From Bacteroidales bacterium (lineage in GTDB: Bacteria > Bacteroidota > Bacteroidia > Bacteroidales > UBA932), in NCBI GenBank assembly GCA_017938925.1, contig JAGBAO010000004.1, positions 1 through 64,000 on the forward strand: DNA of 64,000 nucleotides. The letters run 5' to 3'. How positions within the stretch are numbered: the stretch's first letter is position 1; the number at the start of each line of letters is the position of its first letter. Below, one piece after another: positions 33,704 to 42,707 of the stretch. Under the pieces are notes generated by a model. The model saw only the letters and a list, made by a program, of their open reading frames with translations, was not told where the DNA came from and ran no database searches. Both the position numbers and the translations under genes were made by a program.

Positions 33704-35794
33704 ATGGAGAAGGACGAGATTTTTGAGATGGCTGAGAGGTATGTGATGGCCACGGGGAGATCGGTGTTTTTGACGGGGAAGGCCGGGACGGGTAAGACTA
33801 CGTTCCTCAAATATGTCACGCGGACCACGAGCAAGAGATTTGTGGTCCTCGCCCCTACCGGAGTGGCGGCCATCAATGCCGGGGGCTCCACGATCCACTC
33901 GTTTTTCCAGCTCCCGCTATGCCCGTATCTGCCTGACGTCAAAGACCTTGTGACGGAATACCAGATGCCTCAGAAGTACCGGAGCCTCCGCAAGGAAAGA
34001 ATCAGAATCATCAGAACCCTGGATCTGCTGATCATCGATGAGATTTCGATGGTCAGGGCAGACCTGCTGGATGCCGTGGACATGATGCTGAGAAGATACC
34101 GTCGCAGCGAAAGGCCTTTCGGTGGTGTCCAATTGCTGATGATCGGAGATGCCCAGCAGCTTTCACCAGTGGTGAAGGACAGCGAAAGGCCTTATCTGAG
34201 CCAGGTCTATCCTTCCCCCTATTTCTTTCACTCCAAGGCTCTTCGCAGCCTGCCGTATGTCACCATCGAACTCCAGAAAGTCCACAGGCAGCAGGACGCA
34301 CAGTTTCTTGACATCCTGAATTCCATAAGGGAGAACCGGCTCACCTCGGACTGTCTGAGAGCACTCAACTCACGGGTCAGGGCATATGAAGACGACGAAG
34401 ACGTGATCCGTCTGACCACCCATAACGCCCAGGCTGACGAGGTCAACGCAAGAAAGCTGGAGGCTCTGCCTGGTGAGGCAGCGACTTTTGGCGCTGACGT
34501 GGAAGGTGAGTTTCCGGAAAACAGCTACCCGGCTGACGAGATCCTGCAACTGAAGAAGGGAGCCCAGGTGATGTTCATCAGGAACGATCCCGAGGGAGAA
34601 TTCTATAACGGCAAGATCGGGAAAGTGGAAGAGATCGGAACCGGAGGGCAGGTACTGGTTTCCGACAGGGAAGGAAACCTGATAAATGTCACCCCTGTCG
34701 AATGGACGAACACCCAGTACGGTCTGGATGAGGAATCCGGAGAGATAAGGCAGAACATAGTGGGAACCTTCAGGCAGCTGCCGCTCAGAATCGCATGGGC
34801 GATCACCATCCACAAGAGCCAGGGGCTCACATTCGACAAGGTGATCATTGATGCCGGAGCAGCATTCGCTTTCGGTCAGGTCTATGTGGCACTCTCCAGG
34901 TGCCGCACGCTCGAAGGCATATCGCTTGACTCCCCTATCCGTCCTTCAGCCATATATTCCGATACCCATGTGGCGCAGTTCAATTCCTGCATGCAGGGTA
35001 TGGAATCGGTAAGAGGAGGACTTGCAGAGGAGGAAAAGGCATATACATATGATATATATAGGGACATATTCGATTTCTCGGCCATCTGCACTGCCCTGGG
35101 ATGGTTCCGCAAGATCTGGCGGGACAAGCTTCAGGACATATATGAGTCTGAGTATCAGGGACTGTTGAAATGGGGCCAGAAGGCAGATGAAGCCAAGAAG
35201 ACTGCCCGGACATTCCGCACCCAGCTCACCAGGATAGAAGCCTCCCCTCAGCCGGACGATGCTTATCTGAAAGAGAGGCTGACAAAGGCATCCGGATATT
35301 TTCACCCGATCATCGACGGTCTCAGAGACTACTGCTTGAGACTCTGCGAACTTGAGATAGACAACAAGGAGACCGTGAAGAAGCTCAAGGAAGCCGCAGA
35401 CGAACTGATGATCAGCCTTGACATATCCTGCAGGGCTATGGAGCTTATAAAACAGGATGAGTTCACCGTCGATGCATACAACAAGGTCAGGACTGAAGCT
35501 CTGCTGGAAGACAGGAGCAAGAGCAGGAAGAAGAGGCTCAAGAAGATCGCCAAGGCGGCAGACGAGCCGGGAATGGTCAACGAAGGGCTAAGGGAAAGAC
35601 TTCAGGAATGGAGGACGGCGAGATTCAAGAAGGACAATGTGCCGGCATATACGATAATGCACCAGAGCACCCTGATGGAGATTGCGGCAAGAATCCCTAA
35701 GACACGGGAAGAGCTGCTGTCAGTCAAGGGGTTCGGAGTGGAGAAATTCAGGAAATACGGTGAAGAGATTCTGGAAATCACAGGAGGGTTCTGA
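33704..35794 (+). CDS. Pif1/RecD-like SF1B helicase with C-terminal HRDC domain
   Basis: The 696-residue ATPase has Walker A GKAGTGKT (25-32), VVLAPTGVAAINAGGSTIHSFF, Walker B DEIS (112-115), MIGDAQQLSPVV, the RecD/Pif1-type motif AITIHKSQGLTFDKV and VYVALSRCRTLEGI. A charged coiled middle (about 450-610) precedes an HRDC domain in the last 75 residues (AYTIMHQSTLMEIAARIPKTREELLSVKGFG). It probably unwinds DNA at forks or G-quadruplexes. The start ATG 33704 follows its promoter; the longer frame translates tRNA DNA. radC follows on the same strand after 68 bases. Confidence 0.92.
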   Translation: MEKDEIFEMAERYVMATGRSVFLTGKAGTGKTTFLKYVTRTTSKRFVVLAPTGVAAINAGGSTIHSFFQLPLCPYLPDVKDLVTEYQMPQKYRSLRKERIRIIRTLDLLIIDEISMVRADLLDAVDMMLRRYRRSERPFGGVQLLMIGDAQQLSPVVKDSERPYLSQVYPSPYFFHSKALRSLPYVTIELQKVHRQQDAQFLDILNSIRENRLTSDCLRALNSRVRAYEDDEDVIRLTTHNAQADEVNARKLEALPGEAATFGADVEGEFPENSYPADEILQLKKGAQVMFIRNDPEGEFYNGKIGKVEEIGTGGQVLVSDREGNLINVTPVEWTNTQYGLDEESGEIRQNIVGTFRQLPLRIAWAITIHKSQGLTFDKVIIDAGAAFAFGQVYVALSRCRTLEGISLDSPIRPSAIYSDTHVAQFNSCMQGMESVRGGLAEEEKAYTYDIYRDIFDFSAICTALGWFRKIWRDKLQDIYESEYQGLLKWGQKADEAKKTARTFRTQLTRIEASPQPDDAYLKERLTKASGYFHPIIDGLRDYCLRLCELEIDNKETVKKLKEAADELMISLDISCRAMELIKQDEFTVDAYNKVRTEALLEDRSKSRKKRLKKIAKAADEPGMVNEGLRERLQEWRTARFKKDNVPAYTIMHQSTLMEIAARIPKTREELLSVKGFGVEKFRKYGEEILEITGGF

Positions 35795-35862
35795 GATTCC
35801 TCCACCTTAATGGAGCAGGCGGAAAGAGCATGAAGACAGGAAGAAAGATGAGGAGCTGAGAT

Positions 35863-36549
35863 ATGAAGATCAAGGAGTTGTACAGGGATGAGAGGCCGAG
35901 GGAAAGGCTTTTGAAGAAAGGGGCGGAAAGCCTGAGCAATGTGGAGCTGCTGGCAATAATGCTCCGCACCGGAACACGAAAGATGAATGCTCTGGAACTT
36001 GCCAGGACTCTTCTTGGTGATTCCGAGGGCAGGATCGGAGGAATCGCTGCCATGTCCATAGACAAGCTGAAGCTGCTGCCGGGGATCGGTCCGGCAAAGG
36101 CGGCGACTCTTGCCGCTGCTTTCGAACTGGGAAGAAGATGTGCAGATGAGAGACCGGCCAAAGCCCGCAAGAGCATATCCTCTCCACGGGACGTCTACAG
36201 GCTGATGATTCCCCACATGAAGACGCTCGACCATGAAGAATGCTGGGTGCTGTTCCTCAACCGGGCCAACCATCTGATCGGGAAGGAGAAGATGACCTCT
36301 GGGGGATTGGAATCCACTCTGATAGACACCAAGATGATAATCAGGAAGGCCCTTGAAAAGAAGGCTTCAAGCGTGATACTGTCCCACAACCATCCTTCCG
36401 GCAACCCCATGCCGGGGACCGCGGACATAACCCAGACCAGGCAGCTGAAGAAGGGGCTGGACACCTGCGACATATCCCTGATCGACCACGTGGTGATCGC
36501 CGAGGGCAGCTTTTACAGTTTTGCGGATGAGGAGCTGGTGGAGTGCTGA
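35863..36549 (+). CDS. radC: RadC/JAB-domain DNA repair protein
   Basis: The 228-residue protein has an N-terminal UPF0758 region, helix-hairpin-helix LLPGIGPAKAATL (71-83) and a JAB/MPN metalloprotease-like domain with HNHPSG (175-180) and downstream Asp188. The exact biochemical role of RadC is unresolved. It is full length for the family. Confidence 0.95.
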   Translation: MKIKELYRDERPRERLLKKGAESLSNVELLAIMLRTGTRKMNALELARTLLGDSEGRIGGIAAMSIDKLKLLPGIGPAKAATLAAAFELGRRCADERPAKARKSISSPRDVYRLMIPHMKTLDHEECWVLFLNRANHLIGKEKMTSGGLESTLIDTKMIIRKALEKKASSVILSHNHPSGNPMPGTADITQTRQLKKGLDTCDISLIDHVVIAEGSFYSFADEELVEC

Positions 36550-36604
36550 GCTGAGGAATCGACAGACAGAACGCGTATGGAGACAGACAGAAGCAGGAGT
36601 GAAA

Positions 36605-36638
36605 ATTTGGAGATGGCGGAAGAATTGGATATATTTGT
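36605..36638 (+). promoter_or_regulatory. upp promoter
   Basis: TTTGG (36606-36610), 19 bases, then TATATTTG (36630-36637). A second, weaker GATTTGC follows. The leader is about 28 bases. Confidence 0.75.
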
Positions 36639-36670
36639 GTGATTTGCAGAAATCATAAAATCCAACATAT

Positions 36671-37324
36671 ATGAAAGTCATCAATCTAGGAGAGAAGAAT
36701 TCCATTCTCAACAAGTTCGTTGCGCAGATGCGCGACAAGAAGATCCAGAAGGACAGCATGAGGTTCCGCAAGAACCTTGAAAGACTCGGAAACATCTTTG
36801 CGTACGAGATCAGCCAGGTGCTGGAGAGCAGCGAGAAGGCTGTCACCACTCCGTTGGGAATCGCCAGCATACCGACATACGACGAGAAGATCGTGGTTGC
36901 GACCATCCTCAGGGCCGGTCTTCCTCTGCACGAAGGAATCTTCAACTATTTCGATGATGCGCAGACCGCATTCGTGGCAGCATACAGGAAATATGACAAG
37001 GGCGAGGACTTCCATATCAACATCGAATACTGCAGCACCCCCGACCTGACAGGAAAGACACTTATCCTTGCGGACACAATGCTCGCTACGGGAGCCTCTC
37101 TTGAAGTCGCCTACAACAGGCTATGTGAAGAAGGAGAGCCAAAGCACACGCATCTCGTCTGCCCTATCAGCAGCGCATATGCAGTGGAATACATCAAGAA
37201 GCATCTTCCGGGCGACCGAGTGACCCTCTGGGTGGCTGCCATAGACGAAGAGCTCACCAGCCACTCGTACATTGTCCCTGGCCTGGGAGACGCCGGCGAC
37301 CTTGCCTTCGGAAAGAAGAAATAA
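36671..37324 (+). CDS. upp: uracil phosphoribosyltransferase
   Basis: It salvages uracil to UMP using PRPP. The 217-residue product has IVVATILRAGLPLHEGI, the PRPP loop ILADTMLATGASLEVAY, THLVCPISSAYAVEYIK, and a C-terminal VPGLGDAGDLAFG that binds uracil in this family. It is convergent with rpoN one base away. Confidence 0.95.
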   Translation: MKVINLGEKNSILNKFVAQMRDKKIQKDSMRFRKNLERLGNIFAYEISQVLESSEKAVTTPLGIASIPTYDEKIVVATILRAGLPLHEGIFNYFDDAQTAFVAAYRKYDKGEDFHINIEYCSTPDLTGKTLILADTMLATGASLEVAYNRLCEEGEPKHTHLVCPISSAYAVEYIKKHLPGDRVTLWVAAIDEELTSHSYIVPGLGDAGDLAFGKKK

Positions 37325-37325
37325 G

Positions 37326-38738
37326 CTATAATTCTTTACGGAGACGGGCCTTAGGAATACCCAGCTGATCGCGATACTTGGCAATTGTACGGCGCGCAAC
37401 CTTGTAGCCCTTGGCGGTCATGCGGTCCACAAGTTCGTCATCCGTCAGCGGCTTGCGTTTGTTCTCGCTATCGACACACTCCTGGAGTGCCTTCTTGAGT
37501 TCGCGGGTGGAGACTTCCTCACCGTCCTGGTTCTCAAGACCTTCCGAGAAGAAATATTTAAGGGAATATATACCGAAATGGGTTTCGATATATTTGCTGT
37601 TCACGACACGTGAGATGGTGGATATGTCGAAACCTGTCTTTTCAGCGATATCCTTAAGAACCATCGGTTTGAGGTTTGTCTCATCACCATCGATGAAATA
37701 TTCGTGCTGGTAGTCAACTATTGCCTGCATCGTGCTTGACAAGGTGTTGTGACGCTGCTTGATGGCTTCAACGAACCACTTTGCCGAATCCAGTTTCTTC
37801 TTGACAAACGCTGCAGCCTCCTTCTTCTCACGCTCCGATGAGTTGGCCGCTTCGAGAAGGATGTCGGCATATTTGCGGTTCACCCTGAGTTCCGGGATAG
37901 AGAAACGCGGCATGGAGAGCTTCAGCTCACCATCCATATATTCGAGGACGAAATCAGGTACAATCTGCTGAGCCTGATCGTTGTAGGAATCATCGATCTG
38001 TCCTCCGGGAGAAGGGTTCAGCTTCAGTATCTTTGCCATGGCTGCCTTCAGCTCCGCCTCGGAGATTCCCATCCTGTTGATTATCTTCTGGAAATGCTTG
38101 TTGGTGAACTCGTTGAAATGATTGGTCAGGATCTTCGTGGCATTGACCACTTCAGGAGTCTTCTTCATGAACCTTATCTGAAGGAGCAGGCACTCACGAA
38201 GATCACGGGCTCCGACTCCAGCCGGTTCGAACTCCTGAACGATCTTCAGCATGTCCAGCACCTCCTGCTCATCAGTCTCTACATTCGCTCTGAACGACAG
38301 GTCGTCAACTATGCTGTCGATGCTCCTGCGAAGATATCCGTCATCGTCCAGACTTCCAATTATGAACGAGGCCACAGCATACTGGTGCTCGGTGAGGCTC
38401 CTGTATCCCAGCTGTTCCTGAAGACTCTGGGTGAAGCTTTCCTTGACTGAAAACGTGCTGTACTGCGGACGTTCGTCCTTGGTGTTGAAGTTGTCAGATC
38501 TCAGGCGATAACTCGGAATGGAGTCATCTTCCTTATATTCAGACAGGGAGACTTCGCGCGGAGCTTCATCCTCCTCCTTCTCCGGCTGAACATCTTCATC
38601 CAGAACCGGATTCTCTTCCAGTTCCTTACGGATTCTCTGTTCAAGTTCCTGCTGAGGCAGTTCGATCAGCTTGATCGTCTGGATCTGCAGAGGAGAAAGC
38701 TTCTGGGTCTGTTTGAGTTCTAAACTTTGCTTCAACAT
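37326..38738 (-). CDS. rpoN: RNA polymerase sigma-54 factor
   Basis: The 470-residue protein has the Gln/Leu-rich region I (MLKQSLELKQTQKLSPLQIQTIKLIELP), an acidic region II (NPVLDEDVQPEKEEDEAP), a core-binding domain and the C-terminal RpoN box ARRTIAKYRD. It requires AAA+ activators, none of which lies in this window. The start is ATG 38738; six bases upstream is a TTG. A -7 element lies so close to this ATG that the transcript may have almost no leader. Confidence 0.96.
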   Translation of the reverse strand: MLKQSLELKQTQKLSPLQIQTIKLIELPQQELEQRIRKELEENPVLDEDVQPEKEEDEAPREVSLSEYKEDDSIPSYRLRSDNFNTKDERPQYSTFSVKESFTQSLQEQLGYRSLTEHQYAVASFIIGSLDDDGYLRRSIDSIVDDLSFRANVETDEQEVLDMLKIVQEFEPAGVGARDLRECLLLQIRFMKKTPEVVNATKILTNHFNEFTNKHFQKIINRMGISEAELKAAMAKILKLNPSPGGQIDDSYNDQAQQIVPDFVLEYMDGELKLSMPRFSIPELRVNRKYADILLEAANSSEREKKEAAAFVKKKLDSAKWFVEAIKQRHNTLSSTMQAIVDYQHEYFIDGDETNLKPMVLKDIAEKTGFDISTISRVVNSKYIETHFGIYSLKYFFSEGLENQDGEEVSTRELKKALQECVDSENKRKPLTDDELVDRMTAKGYKVARRTIAKYRDQLGIPKARLRKEL

Positions 38739-38741
38739 GGC

Positions 38742-38749
38742 CAAAGGTA
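38742..38749 (-). promoter_or_regulatory. -7 element abutting the rpoN start codon
   Basis: TACCTTTG on the minus strand ends four bases before the rpoN ATG, so initiation would fall at or beside the A of the start codon. Confidence 0.45.
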
Positions 38750-38759
38750 ATTTAAACGA

Positions 38760-39359
38760 TTACAATTCGGGAGACAACGGGCGAAGCACCTTCAGTGTAT
38801 CAATCACATAGGCATTTTCCCTGTCCACCACCGGAAAGGAAATGTTCTCCTTGACAACGAAGGCACTCGGGAACTCATATCTGATTCTTTCCAGAAGAGC
38901 CATAGCCTCCGACTTTGTCCTGAAGTCGCCTACTGTCACCTTGAAATATGGATTTGCATACGTACGGTATGCCACAACATCATGATACAGACTTTCAAAC
39001 CTTTTCAATGTCTCCTCTGATGCCACGCGTGCACTCTGACGGTTGTCAAAGAATATCCTGACACGATATCCGCTCAACGTCCTGCCGGAATTCGCGGCAA
39101 CATGCTTCTGCATGGCATTCATCAGGGAGTCTGACTGGAATATCTCGACATCCGCCGCTCCCCCTTCGGACTTCTTCGGCATAAGCTTGAATATATCCTT
39201 GCCGACAAGAGAAGTATCGACTGCGGAAGCCGGACGATACACTATGGAATCCACCAGTTCATAGCCTTCCGGCACGACAATCTCCTGAGCTGAAAGTTCA
39301 TTCAGTCCGGAAAGCACAAGAGCAGCGAGAAAAAGGATTAAGGTTTCAGTTCTTTTCAT
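38760..39359 (-). CDS. exported SPOR-domain protein
   Basis: The 199-residue product has a signal peptide (LILFLAALVLSGLNELSAQ), a central linker, and a SPOR domain at about 97-170 (GYRVRIFFDNRQSARVASEETLKRFESLYHDVVAYRTYANPYFKVTVGDFRTKSEAMALLERI). SPOR domains bind denuded septal peptidoglycan, suggesting a role near division sites. Its ATG lies 14 bases inside the end of the upstream lipoprotein gene; the two form a small operon. Confidence 0.88.
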   Translation of the reverse strand: MKRTETLILFLAALVLSGLNELSAQEIVVPEGYELVDSIVYRPASAVDTSLVGKDIFKLMPKKSEGGAADVEIFQSDSLMNAMQKHVAANSGRTLSGYRVRIFFDNRQSARVASEETLKRFESLYHDVVAYRTYANPYFKVTVGDFRTKSEAMALLERIRYEFPSAFVVKENISFPVVDRENAYVIDTLKVLRPLSPEL

Positions 39360-39831
39360 TTCCAAATCTTTCCAATAGTTCTTTCAATGGTATGTCTTTC
39401 AGTCTTATCGGAACCGCAGCGTTCTTTCCATATTTCGCCTTGGCATTCAGATCGACCGTACAGTTATTGAGCTCCTGCTGATTAGCAAGCATCATAAGAT
39501 CCTTGAAACCAGCCCCTTGCGCTAACGAAACCTTTGCTTTCAGAGCATATGTCTGCGAGGTTCTTGCAGCAAGGGTAAAAGGGTCCATGGCCAGCTTACC
39601 AATAACCTTGCCAGAATGAACGAGCGAGCCGTCGATTTCTGAAATCTGCACCTGACGGGCAGGATTGTCCACCCCCACGAAAAGCGACAGGTCAAGGCCC
39701 TTGAATCCGCGCACACTGATGGATTCTATGCTGACCGAGGTTATTCTTATATCCTTCACCCCCTTGCAGCCGGCAAGACAGAGCACGGTCACAAGCAGGG
39801 CAAGGACAATCCGATATGACTTACATTTCAT
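39346..39831 (-). CDS. LEA14-like lipoprotein
   Basis: The 161-residue protein has lipobox LAGC (Cys22). The mature part KDIRITSVSIESISVRGFKGLDLSLFVGVDNPARQVQISEIDGSLVHSGKVIG has the alternating strand pattern of the LEA type-2 fold (GLDLxxxVxNP). Function unknown. It is first in a two-gene unit with the SPOR gene. Confidence 0.78.
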   Translation of the reverse strand: MKCKSYRIVLALLVTVLCLAGCKGVKDIRITSVSIESISVRGFKGLDLSLFVGVDNPARQVQISEIDGSLVHSGKVIGKLAMDPFTLAARTSQTYALKAKVSLAQGAGFKDLMMLANQQELNNCTVDLNAKAKYGKNAAVPIRLKDIPLKELLERFGNEKN

Positions 39832-39863
39832 AGCAACACACTTTTACATAGGTTACATTCACG

Positions 39864-39871
39864 CAAAGGTA
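39864..39871 (-). promoter_or_regulatory. -7 element of the LEA-like lipoprotein gene
   Basis: TACCTTTG followed by CG on the minus strand, 33 bases upstream of the ATG at 39831. The -33 region is not a clean match. Confidence 0.55.
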
Positions 39872-39892
39872 ACGATATTCGGTGAAAAATCC

Positions 39893-39900
39893 TATCTTTG
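39893..39900 (+). promoter_or_regulatory. -7 element of miaB
   Basis: TATCTTTG followed by CCCC, 20 bases before the miaB ATG. It lies back to back with the lipoprotein promoter. Confidence 0.55.
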
Positions 39901-39920
39901 CCCCCGATTGGAAAACAGAC

Positions 39921-41243
39921 ATGAAAAAGGTATATATAGAAACATACGGCTGTCAGATGAACGTCAACGACAGCGAAGTGATATTGTCGATCCTTCAGAA
40001 CGACGGTTACAGTCTGACGGAGAACATCGAGGAAGCTGACGTCATCCTCGCAAACACCTGCTCGATCAGGGACAATGCAGAACAGAGGATATGGGGAAGG
40101 ATCGACCAGTTCAAGATTCAGAAGAGAAACAGAGACGGAGTCGTGATCGGCATCGTGGGATGCATGGCGGAAAGACTGAAGAACGAACTCCTCAAGAGTG
40201 TGGACCTGGTGGCAGGCCCGGACTCATACAGGAACCTTCCGGCACTGCTCGCGGCGATCAGGCCGGACAGTCCGCAGATGGACGTACTTCTCTCCCATGA
40301 AGAGACCTATGCCGACATAACCCCTGTCAGACTTGACAAGAACGGGGTCTCTGCATTCATTTCCATAATGAGAGGCTGCAACAACGTGTGCTCGTACTGC
40401 GTCGTCCCGTACACCCGGGGTGCAGAAAGAAGCCGTGACCCGTACACCATCGTGAACGAGGCACAAGACCTGTTCAGTCGTGGATACAAGGAAGTCACCC
40501 TTCTGGGCCAGAATGTGGACTCATACAACTGGAAGGACAAGGAGGATCCTCAGAAGAACGTGAATTTCGCTGCTCTGCTAAGGATGGTTGCGCAGATCAG
40601 CCCCGAGCTCAGAGTCAGATTCTCCACATCCCACCCTAAGGACATCAGCGACGAAGTCATCTACACAATGGCAGAATATGAGAACATCTGCAAGCACATC
40701 CACCTTCCGGTGCAGTCCGGAAGCAGCATCATGCTTGAGAAGATGAGACGCAAATATAACAGGGAATGGTACCTGGAAAGGGTGGAGAAGATCCGCAGCG
40801 TGATTCCCGACTGCGGTCTGACGACCGATGTCATAGCAGGATTCTGCGGCGAGACCGATCAGGACCATCAGGACACCCTCACCCTGATGGAAAAGGTGGT
40901 GTTCGACTCCGCTTTCATGTTTGCCTACTCCGAGCGTCCGGGCACCCTGGCTTCAAGGAAATATCCGGATGACATTCCATATGAGAAGAAGACGGAAAGA
41001 CTCAATGAGATCATCTCGCTCCAGGGGCGCATGAGCCTGAAGAGCAATGAGAAAGAGATCGGCAAAGTGCTGAAGGTCCTGGTGGAGGGACCATCAAAGA
41101 AGAACCCGCAGGAGCTCTGCGGAAGGGCAAGCAGCAACAAGATGTGCGTGTTCCCTTCACGCGGGGAGAAGGCTGGAGACTACTGCCTTGTGAAGGTGGA
41201 GAGCGTCACTTCGGCCACCCTTATCTGCAGCAGGGTGGATTAG
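39921..41243 (+). CDS. miaB: tRNA-2-methylthio-N6-dimethylallyladenosine synthase
   Basis: This radical-SAM methylthiotransferase modifies A37 of tRNAs. The 440-residue protein has an N-terminal UPF0004 domain with Cys11 (ETYGCQMN), Cys47 (ANTCSIR) and Cys81 (GCMAER). The radical-SAM motif RGCNNVCSYC has Cys153, 157 and 160. TDVIAGFCGET and a C-terminal TRAM domain (VLVEGPSKKNPQELCGRASSNKMCVF) follow. The start is ATG 39921. The stop overlaps the convergent M23 gene by four bases. Confidence 0.97.
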   Translation: MKKVYIETYGCQMNVNDSEVILSILQNDGYSLTENIEEADVILANTCSIRDNAEQRIWGRIDQFKIQKRNRDGVVIGIVGCMAERLKNELLKSVDLVAGPDSYRNLPALLAAIRPDSPQMDVLLSHEETYADITPVRLDKNGVSAFISIMRGCNNVCSYCVVPYTRGAERSRDPYTIVNEAQDLFSRGYKEVTLLGQNVDSYNWKDKEDPQKNVNFAALLRMVAQISPELRVRFSTSHPKDISDEVIYTMAEYENICKHIHLPVQSGSSIMLEKMRRKYNREWYLERVEKIRSVIPDCGLTTDVIAGFCGETDQDHQDTLTLMEKVVFDSAFMFAYSERPGTLASRKYPDDIPYEKKTERLNEIISLQGRMSLKSNEKEIGKVLKVLVEGPSKKNPQELCGRASSNKMCVFPSRGEKAGDYCLVKVESVTSATLICSRVD

Positions 41244-42559
41244 AGCAGATCAAAAAGCTTTTGAGCCACAGAACGGGCCTGGATCGTATCGATCTGGGCC
41301 TTATATTTTTCATGCATCCTTTCAAACTCTGCCTTATGAGCTTCCTTGAGCGGCTCGGCAGGAGGAGAATCCATCTTCAGAGGATTGATCGGGCTGCCGT
41401 TCTTCCACACACGGAAATCGAGATGAGGACCGGTCGAGCGGCCTGTCGAGCCTACATATCCGATCACTTCGCCCTGACGGACACGCTTGCCGGGAGCGAT
41501 GCCTTTTCCATATTTCGAAAGATGCAGATATGCGGTGGAATAGACCGAGTTATGCCTGATTCTCACAGTCTTTCCACCGGCTCCCTCATGCTTGACACTT
41601 GTGACTACTCCGTCACCGATGGACATCACAGGGGTACCGACAGGAGCGGCATAATCCACTCCGGTGTGAGGCCTCACCTTCTTTGTCACGGGATGGCGGC
41701 GTGCATAGGAAAATCCGGAACTGATGCGGGAGAATTTCAACGGAGCCTTGAGGAAGGCCTTCCTCATGCTCTCTCCCTTCTCGTTCCAGTATATGTTTCC
41801 TCCGTCCTTCTGGTCATACATGACAGACGGCAGATCTGAGCCGTTATGAGTGAAGACAGCATATCTGACCGTGTCCACGGAAAGCACTTCCCCGTCACAC
41901 ATCTTCTCGTCGTACAGCACCCGGAAACGGTCTCCCTTCTGAAGTCCGAAGAAATCCACAGTCCATGCGTAAATATCTGACAGACTGAGGATAAGATTAG
42001 GCGAGACACCAGCATCGACCATATCCACCCAAAGCGAATTGGAGATGGTCACATCCGCATAACGAAGCTCCACCGTAACCGGCTTCTCATACACCCACGT
42101 TTTGTATGGAGGCTGGCACTGGAAGACAATCTGGGACGAGCGGTCGCGGTCATAGACCAGATATTGCAGCACAGACTCCCCGACCCGCCCTTCATGCCCG
42201 CTCGGAATGACAGAAGAAGGCCTGCCGTAGTATGCAGAATAAGTGTTACCCACCCTGAGGGTGCGGACATCGAAGACAGAGTCGCAGGCCTGGGACAGAT
42301 CATATGCCTCGGAAGCCGAAAGCCCGAGGGAAGTCAGCAGGGTGGAAAAGAACTGTCCGCTGCGGACCTTCCCGGACCTGCAGTCCAGGGAATCCAGCTG
42401 CGGGAGAGCCGCTCCGCCCTGTCCCATATTCCCGGATGAGAGTTCCGAAACTCCTGTGGAAAATTCAGTTGCGCCAGCAGGGGTTTCCCCCTTTCTTCCA
42501 CACGAAGAAGAAGCCACCACTAACAAGCCTATAATCAATACTTTACAAATTCCTTTCAT
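41240..42559 (-). CDS. M23-family peptidoglycan endopeptidase lipoprotein
   Basis: The 439-residue lipoprotein has lipobox ASSSC (Cys20), a low-complexity linker, a LysM/OapA-like N-terminal region (SGQFFSTLLTSLGLSASEAYDLSQA), and a C-terminal LytM/M23 domain with HTGVDYAAPVGTPV (zinc His/Asp), HNSVYSTAYLHLSKY and GPHLDFRVW. It cuts peptide bridges in peptidoglycan. It is divergent from the dcw cluster; four MraZ-type boxes lie between the two promoters, so it may be coordinated with division genes. Confidence 0.93.
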   Translation of the reverse strand: MKGICKVLIIGLLVVASSSCGRKGETPAGATEFSTGVSELSSGNMGQGGAALPQLDSLDCRSGKVRSGQFFSTLLTSLGLSASEAYDLSQACDSVFDVRTLRVGNTYSAYYGRPSSVIPSGHEGRVGESVLQYLVYDRDRSSQIVFQCQPPYKTWVYEKPVTVELRYADVTISNSLWVDMVDAGVSPNLILSLSDIYAWTVDFFGLQKGDRFRVLYDEKMCDGEVLSVDTVRYAVFTHNGSDLPSVMYDQKDGGNIYWNEKGESMRKAFLKAPLKFSRISSGFSYARRHPVTKKVRPHTGVDYAAPVGTPVMSIGDGVVTSVKHEGAGGKTVRIRHNSVYSTAYLHLSKYGKGIAPGKRVRQGEVIGYVGSTGRSTGPHLDFRVWKNGSPINPLKMDSPPAEPLKEAHKAEFERMHEKYKAQIDTIQARSVAQKLFDLL

Positions 42560-42581
42560 GTCATCAAAATTTCATCGGATG

Positions 42582-42589
42582 CAAAAATA
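42582..42589 (-). promoter_or_regulatory. -7 element of the M23 peptidase gene
   Basis: TATTTTTG followed by CATCC on the minus strand, 23 bases upstream of the ATG. The -33 position would fall at about 42608-42612, on the first TGG box. Confidence 0.55.
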
Positions 42590-42610
42590 GAAATAATGTT
42601 TATAAGTTTG

Positions 42611-42645
42611 TGGAAAATTTTGGAAAATAGTGGGAGAAAATGGAA
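42611..42645 (+). promoter_or_regulatory. probable MraZ operator: four TGG(A/G)A boxes at 10-bp period
   Basis: TGGAA, TGGAA, TGGGA and TGGAA start at exactly 42611, 42621, 42631 and 42641, each followed by an A-rich spacer. In other bacteria MraZ binds direct repeats of TGGGN-type boxes with 5-base spacers (10-bp period) upstream of its own gene. Position just above the mraZ -7 element fits autoregulation. Confidence 0.75.
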
Positions 42646-42654
42646 AAAAGTTTA

Positions 42655-42662
42655 TACTTTTG
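42655..42662 (+). promoter_or_regulatory. -7 element of mraZ and the dcw cluster
   Basis: TACTTTTG followed by CA, 46 bases before the mraZ ATG. The -33 region overlaps the third and fourth TGG boxes, so bound MraZ would block polymerase. Confidence 0.65.
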
Positions 42663-42707
42663 CATTCGCAATAGTTGAACTCTCGCGCAAATCAGAACAG
42701 AAGTGCT

